Below, piece by piece: positions 24,539-34,139 of a stretch of DNA of 64,000 nt. The position numbers and the translations under genes were made by a program. The stretch's first letter is position 1. Every line of letters starts with the position of its first letter. Source of the stretch: Virgifigura deserti (lineage in GTDB: Bacteria > Pseudomonadota > Alphaproteobacteria > Dongiales > Dongiaceae); NCBI GenBank assembly GCA_003576685.1, contig QOZR01000002.1:124001-188000 (forward strand), given 5' to 3'. The notes beneath the pieces were generated by a model. The model saw only the letters and a program-made list of their open reading frames with translations, searched no databases and was not told where the DNA came from.

Positions 24539-27500
24539 CGGAACGCCTCCAACTCCTTCAGCGTGAAGGGATTCATGACGCTGCTCGCGCGAAGCTCGAA
24601 GGTGGCGCTCCGCCCGCCAACGGTGAAGGTGACGGTGAACTGGTCACCGCGCGCGCCGCCGCTGACCGATGCCTCGTCCAGAAGCCGGAACCAGGACCAC
24701 GGCCCGTCCTTCGTCAGGTTCGACATCTGTCCGGCGACCGGCGGGCTGAATGCGACCCGAACCTGTTTGGCGGCGCCCGTGCCCGGCCACTGCATCTCCA
24801 CCGGCCGCGGCGGCCCGTGATTGTAGCTGACTGTCTGGCCTTCGAGCTCGATCAGCACCTGGGTCGCGCTGGCGTCGAGCGAAACCGGCAGGATCGTGAA
24901 ATGGACGGACGGCGTGCTCGAGCCGGCCGGAAAGAAGCTGTCACGGATTGCGGCGGCCCGCTGGAACTGCGCCAGCACGGCGGACGAGATGCCGAGATCG
25001 ACATTGTCCACCTGCCGCCACCGCCAGGGACGGCTGGAGGTGTCGACGAATTTGCTGAGATGCGTCTTGAAGAAATCGTCGATCAGCCCATTCGGCCCGA
25101 ACAGGCGCGAGAAGTCGTCCAGCGTGACGCCGATCGTGCTGTCCTTGACCAGCGGATAGCGGTTATCCAGTGCGCGGCGGCACAGCGGCAGCACGTCAGC
25201 AGTCCAGATCGCGTTGAGCTGGGCACGCGCGCCGCCGACGGTAAGGGTCGCGGCGCCCTGGGCAACCGACTCGAGCCACCCGCCCAGCGGCACCGGCAAG
25301 CGCGCGGCGGCAGTCTGTAGCTGCTGCGCTGCGTTACCGCTTCCGCCAGCGGCACCGAGCAACGCTTCGCCCTGCGCCGTCGCGGCAGAGATCCGATTGA
25401 GCTCGAGATAGAGATCATTGAGTCCTGCGATCACCGAATCGAGCGGCGGCGGAGCGCCGTCGGCACCCTTCACCAGATCGTGCAAGGAGCGGAACCGGTC
25501 GTCGACGAACTTGCCCGGTGCCTCCGTGCCGTCATTGCCCGTGGCACCGACCACGACGCTGGCGAGCCGGTCGACGCCGGTCTGCACCGTCTGCGCCGGA
25601 TCAGTGGCCGCCCCTTCGCCCGCTGGCGCCGCATTTTTCGGAGGGGCAGTCAAAGTCGTCTCGCGGGCCGCCGCCGCAAGGAAGCTGCGGATCGGCGAGT
25701 TCGGCCCGGAGAGGATGTTGAGCATCTCGACCGCGTGCTGCAGGCTGCTGAACGGCGCGATCACCACATCGGCCAGCAGCCCGTCCCAGAGCGCCGCGTA
25801 ATCGTCGAGATAGAGCGACAGGACGTCCTGCTCGAGCCGGGCAAGCTCGGCATCCTCGACGGCGATCTCCGACTGCGGCCCGAGAACCCAGCTCTCGCTC
25901 GCGACCGCGCGGGCGACGTCGGCGACCGCCGGCAGGAACAGCTGGTGAAAGCCGTCATAGGTATAGAGGCCGGGCACACCCTCAGACAGCGGCCGGCCGG
26001 ACGCGCGCGCAAGAACCCTCGCCGCCGCCGGTCCAGCGTGATCGACGATCCGCCACGCCGGCAGCCGCCGCGCCGCGGAGCTTTGCACGATCAGCGTATA
26101 GGCCCGCTCGGCAAGAGGGGATTCGCTCAGCGTGCGTCGCGACTGATCGATCAAGTCGCCATCGAGGCCAATCTCGCTCAACGGCGCCGCGAGCAGGGCA
26201 TCGAGATGCGCCGCGAGAGCCTGCCGGGTCTCGGCGCCCGCGTCGCCCGGGAAGATCGATTGCCAGTCCAGCGCCATCCACTGCCGTACCAGCGCCGCGT
26301 CCAAGGGCCCCTGCCCACCGAGCATCAGATACACCTTGAGCGCTTCATACAGATAGTCGGGCCGATCGGCGTTGCCGCGAAGCTGGCCTTCGAGCCGCAG
26401 GATCAGACGGGGCAGCAGAAGCGCGTTGAGGGCGCGCCGGTAGGCCACGACGGCCTGGGAGCCGAGCTTGTCGCCCTGATAGAGGCCGAAGGTCATAGCC
26501 AGGGGCGCCCCCGCCTCGCGCCCGGCATAGCCGGCGGGTATCGTGCGGAGCGTGTTCAGCGGCGGCAGGATGAGATCGAGCCGCGTATCGTCGACCTGGG
26601 TCAGATCGAGGTCGGCGATCTGCTCGTCATAGTCGGCGATGGTCCCGTTGACCGCCGCGATCAGCAGCCTGTTCGACGCGTAGCTGTTGTACCAGAGGCC
26701 CGCCAGGCCGAGGATCAGCATGCCGGCCACGGCGAAGGCGCCGCGCTGCACCCAGCGGCGCAGGCGCTCGACGCGCGGGTTGGTGCCCACCACCCCCGCC
26801 TCGGCGAACATGACGGCGCGCAGCAGCCGCGTGAGGAAATAGCTCCGGCCCGAACCGCTGAAGGCCGACAGCCTCTGCCGGTCGACGCCGAAGGTCGAGG
26901 CCATCGCGCCCATCAGCCGGTCGATCGGCGTTCCTTCCTGGGTGCCACTGGTGAAATAGATACCGCGCAGCAGTGGCCGCGTCTCGAAACGGCTCGGCCG
27001 GAAGATCTCTTCGAGGAAGTCCTGGGCCGCCTGCTTCAACGAGGCGACCTGCGCCGGAAAGCCATAGATCAGGCTTCGCCGCTGAATGTCCGGCTCCTCA
27101 TGAACGCGCTCGAGCAGCCGGTCGTTCAGCCGACCGACCAGCGCGTCGAACTCGTCATCGAATGCGGCGATGACGCCCTCGGCACTCTTACCGTCGTCGA
27201 GGGGGAGGGTCATGCCCCAGACCTGCTCGCGCTCCTCGCGCCCGAGGTCGTCGAAGAACTCGACGAACCCGGCGATGAGGTCCGCCTTGGTGAACAGCAC
27301 ATAAATCGGGAACTGCACGCCGAGCTGCTCATGCAACTCGTGGATGCGCTTCTTGATCGCATGCGCATGGGCCTGACGCTCGGTCGGACTCAGCGTCGCC
27401 AGGTCGGAAAGGCTGATCGCGACCAGCGCGCCATTGATCGGCTGGCGTGGGCGCGACTTCTTCAGCAGGCCCAGGAAGCCGGCCCAGGCCGCGCTATCGA

Positions 27501-28101
27501 CGGCCTGATGGCTGTCCTGCGTCGTGTAGCGGCCGGCAGTGTCGATCAGCACCGCCTCGTTGGTGAACCACCAGTCGCAGTTGCGCGTCCCGCCGACGCC
27601 GCGCACCGCATCCTTGCCGAGTCGGTCGGCGAGCGGAAAGCTCAAGCCCGAATTGACGAGCGCGGTCGTCTTGCCTGAGCCCGGCGGCCCAATCAAGATG
27701 TACCAGGGCAGTTGATAGAGATATTGGCGGCCGGACGCGCCGCCGAGCTTCGCCTTCTTGAGCGTCGCCAACGCCTCGTGCAGACGCTCCTTCAGGATGT
27801 CCACTTCCTCCGCCGACGCGGTCGCATCCGGAGCCGGCGCAGCGGCTGGCGCCTGCGCCAGGTCGTTGACCAGCTGTTCGTTGGCACGCTTGGCCTTCGT
27901 CAGCGACAGCAGGTTGAAGAGGCCCCAGGCGATGAGGATGACCAGCGACGTGCCGAACCGCGCGATGTCGCTCTCCAGCGGACGAACCTCGCCGATCGCG
28001 ATCAGCGGCCCGGCGAACCAGATCAGCAGCGACAGGACGATCGCGCCGATTAGGCTGATGAGCCACTTGGCCGTCACTATGGTGAGAATGCCCTTCAGCA
28101 T
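24520..28101 (-). CDS. tssM: TssM (IcmF/ImpL), T6SS membrane-complex ATPase-like subunit
   Basis: The 1193-residue inner-membrane protein has two N-terminal helices (LISLIGAIVLSLLIWF, SLVILIAWGLFNLL), a cytoplasmic Walker A GPPGSGKTT (138-146), a third helix (VAGMLILGLAGLWY) and a long periplasmic part with the IcmF and DUF1215-type regions. It forms the TssJLM envelope complex that docks the baseplate. The start ATG 28101 follows GGAAG; a longer frame exists but only this start precedes the helix directly. It is 64 bp downstream of tssL and overlaps tagF. Confidence 0.97.
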   Translation of the reverse strand: MLKGILTIVTAKWLISLIGAIVLSLLIWFAGPLIAIGEVRPLESDIARFGTSLVILIAWGLFNLLSLTKAKRANEQLVNDLAQAPAAAPAPDATASAEEVDILKERLHEALATLKKAKLGGASGRQYLYQLPWYILIGPPGSGKTTALVNSGLSFPLADRLGKDAVRGVGGTRNCDWWFTNEAVLIDTAGRYTTQDSHQAVDSAAWAGFLGLLKKSRPRQPINGALVAISLSDLATLSPTERQAHAHAIKKRIHELHEQLGVQFPIYVLFTKADLIAGFVEFFDDLGREEREQVWGMTLPLDDGKSAEGVIAAFDDEFDALVGRLNDRLLERVHEEPDIQRRSLIYGFPAQVASLKQAAQDFLEEIFRPSRFETRPLLRGIYFTSGTQEGTPIDRLMGAMASTFGVDRQRLSAFSGSGRSYFLTRLLRAVMFAEAGVVGTNPRVERLRRWVQRGAFAVAGMLILGLAGLWYNSYASNRLLIAAVNGTIADYDEQIADLDLTQVDDTRLDLILPPLNTLRTIPAGYAGREAGAPLAMTFGLYQGDKLGSQAVVAYRRALNALLLPRLILRLEGQLRGNADRPDYLYEALKVYLMLGGQGPLDAALVRQWMALDWQSIFPGDAGAETRQALAAHLDALLAAPLSEIGLDGDLIDQSRRTLSESPLAERAYTLIVQSSAARRLPAWRIVDHAGPAAARVLARASGRPLSEGVPGLYTYDGFHQLFLPAVADVARAVASESWVLGPQSEIAVEDAELARLEQDVLSLYLDDYAALWDGLLADVVIAPFSSLQHAVEMLNILSGPNSPIRSFLAAAARETTLTAPPKNAAPAGEGAATDPAQTVQTGVDRLASVVVGATGNDGTEAPGKFVDDRFRSLHDLVKGADGAPPPLDSVIAGLNDLYLELNRISAATAQGEALLGAAGGSGNAAQQLQTAAARLPVPLGGWLESVAQGAATLTVGGARAQLNAIWTADVLPLCRRALDNRYPLVKDSTIGVTLDDFSRLFGPNGLIDDFFKTHLSKFVDTSSRPWRWRQVDNVDLGISSAVLAQFQRAAAIRDSFFPAGSSTPSVHFTILPVSLDASATQVLIELEGQTVSYNHGPPRPVEMQWPGTGAAKQVRVAFSPPVAGQMSNLTKDGPWSWFRLLDEASVSGGARGDQFTVTFTVGGRSATFELRASSVMNPFTLKELEAFRCPGSL

Positions 28102-28165
28102 ACTTCTTCCCGCATCTGCAAGGCTGTGGTGTCTTCGGCGAAACGGAGTGCGCGGCGAGCCCGGG

Positions 28166-29533
28166 TCATTGGGTCGCCACGATTGCGTCGCCACCGCCGG
28201 TTTTCATCAGGAGCAGCTCGATCCGACGATTCGCCTCGCGGCCCTCGTCCGTGTCGTTGGACGCGATCGGCTCGCCATCGGCCCGACCTTCGGCGGTCAG
28301 CCTCGCCGGATCGACGCCGGCCGCCGCCACGACCTCGCGCACGGCCTCGGCGCGGGCGACCGACAGATGCCAGTTCGACGGAAACCGCAGCGAGCGGATC
28401 GGAACATTGTCGGTGTGGCCCGCCACGATCACGCGGCCGGGCTCGTCGCGCAGGGCCGCGGCGACCCGCTCCAGCAACGGTCGATAGCTCTCCTCCACCG
28501 TGGCGCTGCCCGAGGGGAACATGCCCCGGTTTCGGATCCGCACGGTGATCGCCTGCGGCCCGTCCTCGACCACGACGAGATTCTCTGCAATCTCCGGCTC
28601 CAGGAACTTGCGGATCCTCTCGAACTGGCTGCTATCAACAACCGGCGGCGGCGGCGGCGCCACGGTCCTGGCAAGCGAGACGGGACCTGTCGGCGGCAGA
28701 ACGGCGAGCTGCGCATAGGTTGCGTCGGACGCGCGGTTGAGCGCATAGCTGAACCCCATGAAGATCAGCGTCAGCAACCCGGCCGTCGCGACGCTGACAA
28801 CCCATAAGGGAACATACGAACTCATCGGGCGATGCGCCGCCTCGATGCCGCGCCAGCGGGGCGACAGCTCGCGCTCGAACTCGCCGCGACGCTGGCGCAG
28901 GGTGCGGAACAGCCCGTCGCGGACCCGGCTGAGCTCGGACGATCCGCGTGACTGCACGCGCAGCCGTCCCTCGAAGCCGAGCGACAGGCACAGATACATC
29001 AGTTCGAGGACTTCGGCATTGCGGCCCGGGTCCTGCTGCAGCCGCTGCAGGATGTCGAAGAAACGCTCGCCGCCGGTCACTTCGTTATGGAAGGTGCTGA
29101 CCATGCCCCTCTTGGGCCAGACGCTATGGCTGCCCCAGGGCGTGTTCAGCACGATGTCATCGAGGGTGGCGCACAGCACGTAATGCCCGGCGCGGACGGT
29201 TCCGGGCGGCAGGCCCGACGCAACCGCGCTGCTCTCGAACGCCTTCAACTCGCGAATGACCCGCTCGCGCAGGCCGTCGACATCGTTCTGCGTCGGGCTG
29301 CTCCGCAGGCGGATCGCCAGCGTCAGGAGCGACGATGCGGCCGCGACGAGCGGGTTCAGCCCGGCCTGCGCGATCGCCGCCATGATCTCGGGATCGGCGG
29401 CCCGGCCAGGTGACGCGGTAGGTGCGGCAGCCCCCCCTTGTGGCGGCCGCGCCGGACCGCGTCCGCCCGGATTAGGCCGAATGATCGTCCGGTCGGCGTC
29501 GTCCGGCTCGGCGAAGGGATCGTCCTGGCTCAT
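28166..29533 (-). CDS. tssL: TssL (ImpK) with C-terminal OmpA domain and phosphothreonine motif
   Basis: The 455-residue protein has a DotU/TssL cytoplasmic domain (LLTLAIRLRSS, ATLDDIVLNTPWG, GGERFFDILQRL), one membrane helix (WVVSVATAGLLTLIFMGF) and a periplasmic OmpA-like peptidoglycan-binding domain (AGHTDNVPI, SVARAEAVREVV, NRRIELLL). The N-terminus DPFAEPDDADRTIIRPNPGG strongly resembles the Agrobacterium tumefaciens TssL segment where a threonine is phosphorylated by PpkA and bound by the Fha protein; here it would be Thr16. Together with the kinase, FHA and PP2C genes in this locus, this supports the same switch. Confidence 0.96.
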   Translation of the reverse strand: MSQDDPFAEPDDADRTIIRPNPGGRGPARPPQGGAAAPTASPGRAADPEIMAAIAQAGLNPLVAAASSLLTLAIRLRSSPTQNDVDGLRERVIRELKAFESSAVASGLPPGTVRAGHYVLCATLDDIVLNTPWGSHSVWPKRGMVSTFHNEVTGGERFFDILQRLQQDPGRNAEVLELMYLCLSLGFEGRLRVQSRGSSELSRVRDGLFRTLRQRRGEFERELSPRWRGIEAAHRPMSSYVPLWVVSVATAGLLTLIFMGFSYALNRASDATYAQLAVLPPTGPVSLARTVAPPPPPVVDSSQFERIRKFLEPEIAENLVVVEDGPQAITVRIRNRGMFPSGSATVEESYRPLLERVAAALRDEPGRVIVAGHTDNVPIRSLRFPSNWHLSVARAEAVREVVAAAGVDPARLTAEGRADGEPIASNDTDEGREANRRIELLLMKTGGGDAIVATQ

Positions 29534-29553
29534 CGCACCTGTCCTTTGCCCGC

Positions 29554-30888
29554 CTAACCTTTAATGGCCCAGAATTCCATTTCGAGCTGAGGGAACTCGC
29601 CCGCCACATGGATCGCGAATCCGCCCGACGTCGCGAGCTGCTTCCAGTGCTGACCGCTTCGTTCCAGCTCGAAATAGGTGACGCCCGCGTGATAGGGAAT
29701 TTGCCGCGGCGCCACCGGCAGCGGGCGCACGGTGATGCCCGGCAGCGCGACATTGACGAGCTCGCGGATCTGCTCCACCGGACCGATCTTCACCTGGTTC
29801 GGAAAATTCCGCCGCAGCACCTCCGCCGGCATGTCCGCCTTGACGGCGAGAACGAAGCCGGCCGAGTTCAGCAGCGTCCGATCCACGATCGGCGCGACGC
29901 GGATGCCGTAACGGCGTTCCTGCAACGGAATCGGAATCGCGGTCTGCTCCAGAACGGCGCTCAGGGACTGCCGCAGCTCGGCCATCACCGGCGCGAAGGT
30001 CTTCTGCAGGTCCTCGTGCCGATAGGGCGGAAAGGCGGGCGGGCGCTTGTTCTTGGAGGTGAAGGTCGCCAGTTCTCCGGCCATCTGCAGCATGATCTGA
30101 TACAGGGCTTCCGGATGGATATCCCCCGCCGTCGCGAAATGGGACAGCAGCGGCTCATAACGGTTGACGGCCTGAAGCAGCAGGAAGTCGGCGATCTCGG
30201 CGACGCCCTTGGCGCCCGACTCCGACACGCGGCCGGCGAGCGCCTCGCCGCGGTGATGGAACAGACCTTGGAGCTCCGCCAGGAAACCGGTCAGGGTCGG
30301 AGAGGCGCCGCAGACCAGGCTGGGCGGGATGTAGCGGTCGTCGAGCACCACGTTCTTGTCGGCGCGGACCTCAGTGACTCGGGCAAGTCCCAGGCAGACA
30401 TAGCCCGCGCGCTCTTCGCTCTCCAGCACGAAGCGCAGCCGCAGCTTGCCGACCTGAAGGCGCGCGACGCCTTCCGCCCCGGCATTGCCGTCGACCGCCT
30501 CGAACTCCTGCGTGCTGTAGCGGGCGACGGTCTCCTCATTGCCGGCGCGCTCGACCTCGACGCCGCCGGGCTGGCGCACCGGGAGCGCCAGATGGACGAC
30601 GCAGTTGCGCGTGTTCTCCGGAAGCTCCAGGGGCGGCGGATGGTCGCAATCCTCGGGAACGCTGAACGGCGTTCCGTCCTCCAGAATGCCGCGGCAGGAG
30701 GTGATGGCGAACTTGCCCGTAGCGAGCAGCTCGCGGTTGATCTGCAGCTCGGTGAGTCCCCAGCTATGCGACCGCAGCCCCGCTGCACGTCCGCGGACGA
30801 GCTTCTCGACATATCGATCATATTGCTGGAAGTGCTGTGCCCGGAGGAACATGCCCTCCGACCAGACCACTTTGTTATCCCAAGACAT
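29554..30888 (-). CDS. tssK: TssK (ImpJ), T6SS baseplate-membrane connector
   Basis: The 444-residue protein opens with the TssK signature NKVVWSEGMFLRAQHFQQYDR in two adjoining motifs and contains IPLQERRYGIRVAPI and HAGVTYFELERSG. TssK is a trimeric connector between the baseplate wedge (TssEFG) and TssL/TssM. The frame is open upstream with ATGs at 30900 and 30930, none with a good ribosome-binding site; 30888 matches the family N-terminus. It lies between tssJ and tssL. Confidence 0.96.
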   Translation of the reverse strand: MSWDNKVVWSEGMFLRAQHFQQYDRYVEKLVRGRAAGLRSHSWGLTELQINRELLATGKFAITSCRGILEDGTPFSVPEDCDHPPPLELPENTRNCVVHLALPVRQPGGVEVERAGNEETVARYSTQEFEAVDGNAGAEGVARLQVGKLRLRFVLESEERAGYVCLGLARVTEVRADKNVVLDDRYIPPSLVCGASPTLTGFLAELQGLFHHRGEALAGRVSESGAKGVAEIADFLLLQAVNRYEPLLSHFATAGDIHPEALYQIMLQMAGELATFTSKNKRPPAFPPYRHEDLQKTFAPVMAELRQSLSAVLEQTAIPIPLQERRYGIRVAPIVDRTLLNSAGFVLAVKADMPAEVLRRNFPNQVKIGPVEQIRELVNVALPGITVRPLPVAPRQIPYHAGVTYFELERSGQHWKQLATSGGFAIHVAGEFPQLEMEFWAIKG

Positions 30889-30954
30889 CGGTCCGGCCAT
30901 CCTTGTTGGCGGCATCAAGACGAGCCGCAAGCGTCATTGGAAGGAGCCTCGTCA

Positions 30955-31515
30955 TCATGGTTCGCTCGGATCCAGCGAAACCGACAGCGCCCCAACCGAC
31001 GCGGTGATTTCCGTCGTCCCATTTGGCGCCACCGGCGCGACGGCGCGCCAGCCGGCCGTTTCGAAGTCGCGATAAAACACCGCAACGCCGACGAATCGGG
31101 TGTCGGGCTCCAGCTCGCGCCGGAGGGTCTGCCCTTCGCCGGGCAAAAGCATGAGCTCGTCACGGCCCAGCAGATCGGGGCCGAGCGTCGAGGCCTCCTT
31201 CTCATAAAGCTGAAAGAAGTCCGCCGCCCGGAACGCGGAGTCCGAGGCCAGCCGGTAGACACGCAGGACGACGGGGGACGGCCGTCCGTTCCCATCCGGA
31301 TTCAGATCGGCGGACGGCATCATCGAGAGCTCGACCACTGCCGGCTGCCCCGGCAAAGCGCAGCCCGCCACGACAACCAGGGCGAGACAGGCCAACAGGC
31401 CCGCCAACCGCCGTCCCGTCACTGCGAGTCGGCGGCCGAAGGCCCGGGCCGATACAACCGGCGCTCGGATCGCGGCTCCTGTAATTTCCTGGTTCACCCC
31501 TATCCCCCAAGGCAT
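30955..31515 (-). CDS. tssJ: TssJ, T6SS outer-membrane lipoprotein
   Basis: The 186-residue protein has a lipobox VVVAGC with Cys52 and the TssJ transthyretin-like core, with VVLRVYRLASDSAFRAADFFQLYE and LMLLPGEG. It is the outer-membrane anchor of the TssJLM complex. The N-terminus before the hydrophobic stretch is unusually long (about 35 residues), so a later start such as GTG at 31422 is possible; neither has a strong Shine-Dalgarno sequence. Confidence 0.9.
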   Translation of the reverse strand: MPWGIGVNQEITGAAIRAPVVSARAFGRRLAVTGRRLAGLLACLALVVVAGCALPGQPAVVELSMMPSADLNPDGNGRPSPVVLRVYRLASDSAFRAADFFQLYEKEASTLGPDLLGRDELMLLPGEGQTLRRELEPDTRFVGVAVFYRDFETAGWRAVAPVAPNGTTEITASVGALSVSLDPSEP

Positions 31516-31591
31516 TCTAGACCAACTGCCCGCGATTGCATAAAGGTTCGGACTTCGCCGCAGCAGGCGGCCTCCCGCTCCCCCGATCGCG

Positions 31592-33103
31592 TCAAAGCTT
31601 TTTCACCTGCTCCTCATAGGCCCGAGCGAACGCCCGCCCGAACAAGCCGTGAAAGTCCTGCTCGGCTTCGCTGGCGATCTGCTGATAGAAGGTCTCGTAA
31701 AGCTCCCAATATTTCGCCTTTCTCGCGCCGGGCAGAATGCTGTCCAGAACCGAGCCCTTCTCGAGCCGCTGCTTCAGCCCCTCCGGATCGAAGCTCTTGA
31801 GCAGTGCGGTCAGCGCGACCTGCATGCCGGCCATCATAGCGAGCTGGTGGGCCTGGATATCCTTGAAGCCTTCCTGGACGGCGCCCACCGGCGGCAGATA
31901 TCCGGGTTTCGCGCGCCGGACCATGGCGACCAGGGCTTCCTCGACGCTGACCGAGAACTTCAGCGGATTGTTGTTTGCCGGCCGGATCATCGTCGACTCG
32001 AGGCGGAACTCGTTCTTGATCGTCGACCGCGCCATCAGGACTTCCCGGAGCCCCTGCACCATCTCGCGAAACGCCTCGCCGGCGGCATGCATCAGCTCCG
32101 CCGCGTTCTCCCCAGACAGGTCGAGATGCTCGAGACCGGCGCCGGTCAGGAACGAGCGGAGCGCGTCGGCATCTGCCGCGCGCGGTGCTCCGGGCGCCGC
32201 CTGGGGCGCCGACTGGGGTTTCGGATCAGGCGGAACAGCAGCCGCATCCCTCACCGGGGGAGAGGACGGCGATGCGCCGGCCGCCGCCGGCGGCATCGGC
32301 CCGGCGAGGTCGTCCTCCGCGTCCCAGTCCTCGGGGATCTGGCCGGCCACGACGTCCGGCGGCCGGAAATAGGCCTGCTCCGACGGCACATGATCGGGTT
32401 CCGAGAACGGCGTGTCCAGCGCGCGCCCTCCATCGCTGAACAGCGCGTCATCATCGGGAATAGGCGGCGGCGGTGACTCCGCGGCGCCGGATCCCGGCCA
32501 GGATCCGAACAACGAGTCGTCCGTCACGTCGGAGACCGAAGGCCGCGGCGGCTCACTTGGCGCGGCCGGGTCCACGACCGGACCCAGGCCGTCATCGCGG
32601 TCGATTCCGAATGGATCGAGATCGTCGAACGGTCCCGCTCCCGGTGCGGCCCCTGGCCCGGCCTCTGGGCCAGCTCCCGGGCCAGCTCCCGGGCCAGCTC
32701 CCGGGCCAGCTCCCAGGCCAGCTAACGTCTCGGAGAACGGATCTCGGCCCGGCACAGCGGTCGCGTCCAGCGGCTGCGATCTTGGCGCGATTCGAACCTC
32801 GATCCGGTAATCGCCGAGCGTCAGGCTGTCGCCGTCCTGCAGCGGCCATTGCTGGCCGCGCCCCAGCGGTTCGGTGGATTGATTGAGATACAGGCCGTTC
32901 GTGCTGGTGTCGGTGACGACGTACTGGCCGTCCTGGAACGCGATCTCGCAATGCCGCTTCGACAGGTGCCGGTTCGGATCGGGCAGCACCCAATCATTCT
33001 CCGGCCCACGCCCGATCGTGGCGCCATGGCCGTCGAGCGTCTTGGCAATCTCCAACCCCGGGGAGGAGACCTGCTGATTGACGATCGTGAGTCTTAAAGT
33101 CAT
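31592..33103 (-). CDS. tagH: TagH/Fha (ImpI), FHA-domain T6SS regulator and scaffold
   Basis: The 503-residue protein has an N-terminal FHA domain with GRGPEND (31-37), SKRH (48-51) and STNGLYLN, a long Pro/Gly/Asp-rich linker including a (Gly-Ala-Gly-Pro)n run, and the C-terminal ImpI domain (FREMVQGLREVLMARST, TMIRPANNNPLKFS, FDPEGLKQRLEKGS). The FHA domain would bind phosphothreonine, most likely on TssL Thr16. ATG 33103 is used; a TTG at 33115 is possible. The intact FHA residues Arg32, Ser48 and Asn69 argue it still binds phosphopeptides. Confidence 0.95.
   Translation of the reverse strand: MTLRLTIVNQQVSSPGLEIAKTLDGHGATIGRGPENDWVLPDPNRHLSKRHCEIAFQDGQYVVTDTSTNGLYLNQSTEPLGRGQQWPLQDGDSLTLGDYRIEVRIAPRSQPLDATAVPGRDPFSETLAGLGAGPGAGPGAGPGAGPEAGPGAAPGAGPFDDLDPFGIDRDDGLGPVVDPAAPSEPPRPSVSDVTDDSLFGSWPGSGAAESPPPPIPDDDALFSDGGRALDTPFSEPDHVPSEQAYFRPPDVVAGQIPEDWDAEDDLAGPMPPAAAGASPSSPPVRDAAAVPPDPKPQSAPQAAPGAPRAADADALRSFLTGAGLEHLDLSGENAAELMHAAGEAFREMVQGLREVLMARSTIKNEFRLESTMIRPANNNPLKFSVSVEEALVAMVRRAKPGYLPPVGAVQEGFKDIQAHQLAMMAGMQVALTALLKSFDPEGLKQRLEKGSVLDSILPGARKAKYWELYETFYQQIASEAEQDFHGLFGRAFARAYEEQVKKL
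32667..32723. repeat. 12-bp tandem repeat inside tagH
   Basis: GGGCCAGCTCCC occurs four times perfectly in tandem, followed by a 9-bp partial copy. On the coding strand each unit encodes Gly-Ala-Gly-Pro. Length changes by slippage would stay in frame and alter the linker length. Confidence 0.9.
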
Positions 33104-33216
33104 CGCTGTACTCAATGGCAGGAGGCTAAGACAGCGTCGCGCCTGGCGATGGGAATCGCCCCTTTGTCCTCAGCCTGGGTCCTTAGCCTGACCGGCCGTT
33201 TCCTTCGATCCGGCAT

Positions 33217-33504
33217 TCAGCCGATCAGCACGGTCGGGAGTCCCAGGACGATGACGCCGCCATGCGCCGTGCTGTCGCCCATTCGCGCCGCCGGCAAGGA
33301 ACCGATCAGAACCGTGGCGCTGCCCTTCACGATGGTATCCGGCGGGCCGACGCAGGTCACCACGTCGCTGACCCGCGCCGCGGGCAGCGATCCGATCAGA
33401 ACGGTCGGCAACCCGGCCAGGATCGGGCCGCCCACATGCGGCACCACGCCGGTCACCATCGGGCAGGTATGCATATCGCTGAGTCGTGCCGCAGGCTGTC
33501 CCAT
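33217..33504 (-). CDS. PAAR-domain spike-tip protein
   Basis: The 95-residue protein is a single PAAR domain: MGQPAARLSDMHTCPMV at the start, two GSLPAARVSD/GSLPAARMGD repeats, and metal-ligand-type His/Cys residues (His12, Cys14, His23, Cys51, His81). PAAR caps the VgrG spike and can carry effectors. There is no C-terminal toxin extension. It lies 31 bp downstream of the 194-residue hypothetical gene and in the vgrG group. Confidence 0.93.
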   Translation of the reverse strand: MGQPAARLSDMHTCPMVTGVVPHVGGPILAGLPTVLIGSLPAARVSDVVTCVGPPDTIVKGSATVLIGSLPAARMGDSTAHGGVIVLGLPTVLIG

Positions 33505-33535
33505 CGTTCCTCCTCACGCGGCCATGTTGCCGGTT

Positions 33536-34120
33536 TCAGGCGCTCGCATTCTTTCGGCCATTGCCCCCATTCGCGATGTCGATGCCCTGCTCCAGGAACA
33601 GGCGGTACCGCTCCGCCGCTCGCTCCGGCTCCGTCTGCACCGCCGCCAGGATCACGGCACCGGCAACGGCGACCCCGGTCAGAGCCTCGCCCGGAGGCAC
33701 CGGCGGGACATCGGGCGGCGCCATGCTGCCGCCGCTCCAGAACGCCGCCACCGCGGCCCAGCTCGACGGCGACTCGAACCCGACCGCCTCGGCGCGAGCC
33801 ATCGCCGCCCGCCGATTCTCCTCGACCGGCTTGTAGACCCAGGCCTCGGCCGCCTTCAGCGCCTCCAGCAGGGCCGGCTTGGCGTCCGCCGTGAGGCTGG
33901 CGCGCGCGCAGAGGCAAGCCCACCACACCGCCTCGCGTTTCGGCAAGGCATGGGCCAGGAATCGCGCCGCGTCGGCATAGTGTTCCTGTTTGGTTAACAA
34001 AGTGAGAAAATCCGCCGGCGTCATGCCGTCGCTCAGAAGCGCCTGCGCTTCTTCGCCGAGATGAACCTGGCGGCAGATCTCTTCCGCCTTGCCCGCCGCG
34101 ATCTTGCTCAATGCCTGCAT
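33536..34120 (-). CDS. Hypothetical protein between vgrG and PAAR (possibly DUF6931)
   Basis: I do not recognise a function. The 194-residue protein is helix-rich with no signal peptide: a first part with ADFLTLLTKQEHYADAARFLAHALP, then REAVWWACLCARAS, AAEAWVYKPVEENRRAAM and a Gly/Pro-rich hinge (GGSMAPPDVPPVPPGEAL) before a small hydrophobic AVAGAVILAAVQ. It resembles small conserved proteins in vgrG-PAAR groups (I believe DUF6931, uncertain). Position suggests an adaptor or chaperone loading the PAAR/VgrG spike rather than a toxin. Confidence 0.7.
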   Translation of the reverse strand: MQALSKIAAGKAEEICRQVHLGEEAQALLSDGMTPADFLTLLTKQEHYADAARFLAHALPKREAVWWACLCARASLTADAKPALLEALKAAEAWVYKPVEENRRAAMARAEAVGFESPSSWAAVAAFWSGGSMAPPDVPPVPPGEALTGVAVAGAVILAAVQTEPERAAERYRLFLEQGIDIANGGNGRKNASA

Positions 34121-34139
34121 GGGACGTCCCAGGATTCAG

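Noticed and set aside
25480..27678. A 732-codon plus-strand open frame
   Set aside because: It is wholly antisense to tssM, whose own reading shows Walker A and membrane helices; no independent ribosome-binding site or domain is visible.
32667..32723. Possible CRISPR-like repeats
   Set aside because: The units are contiguous 12-mers without spacers and lie in frame inside tagH.
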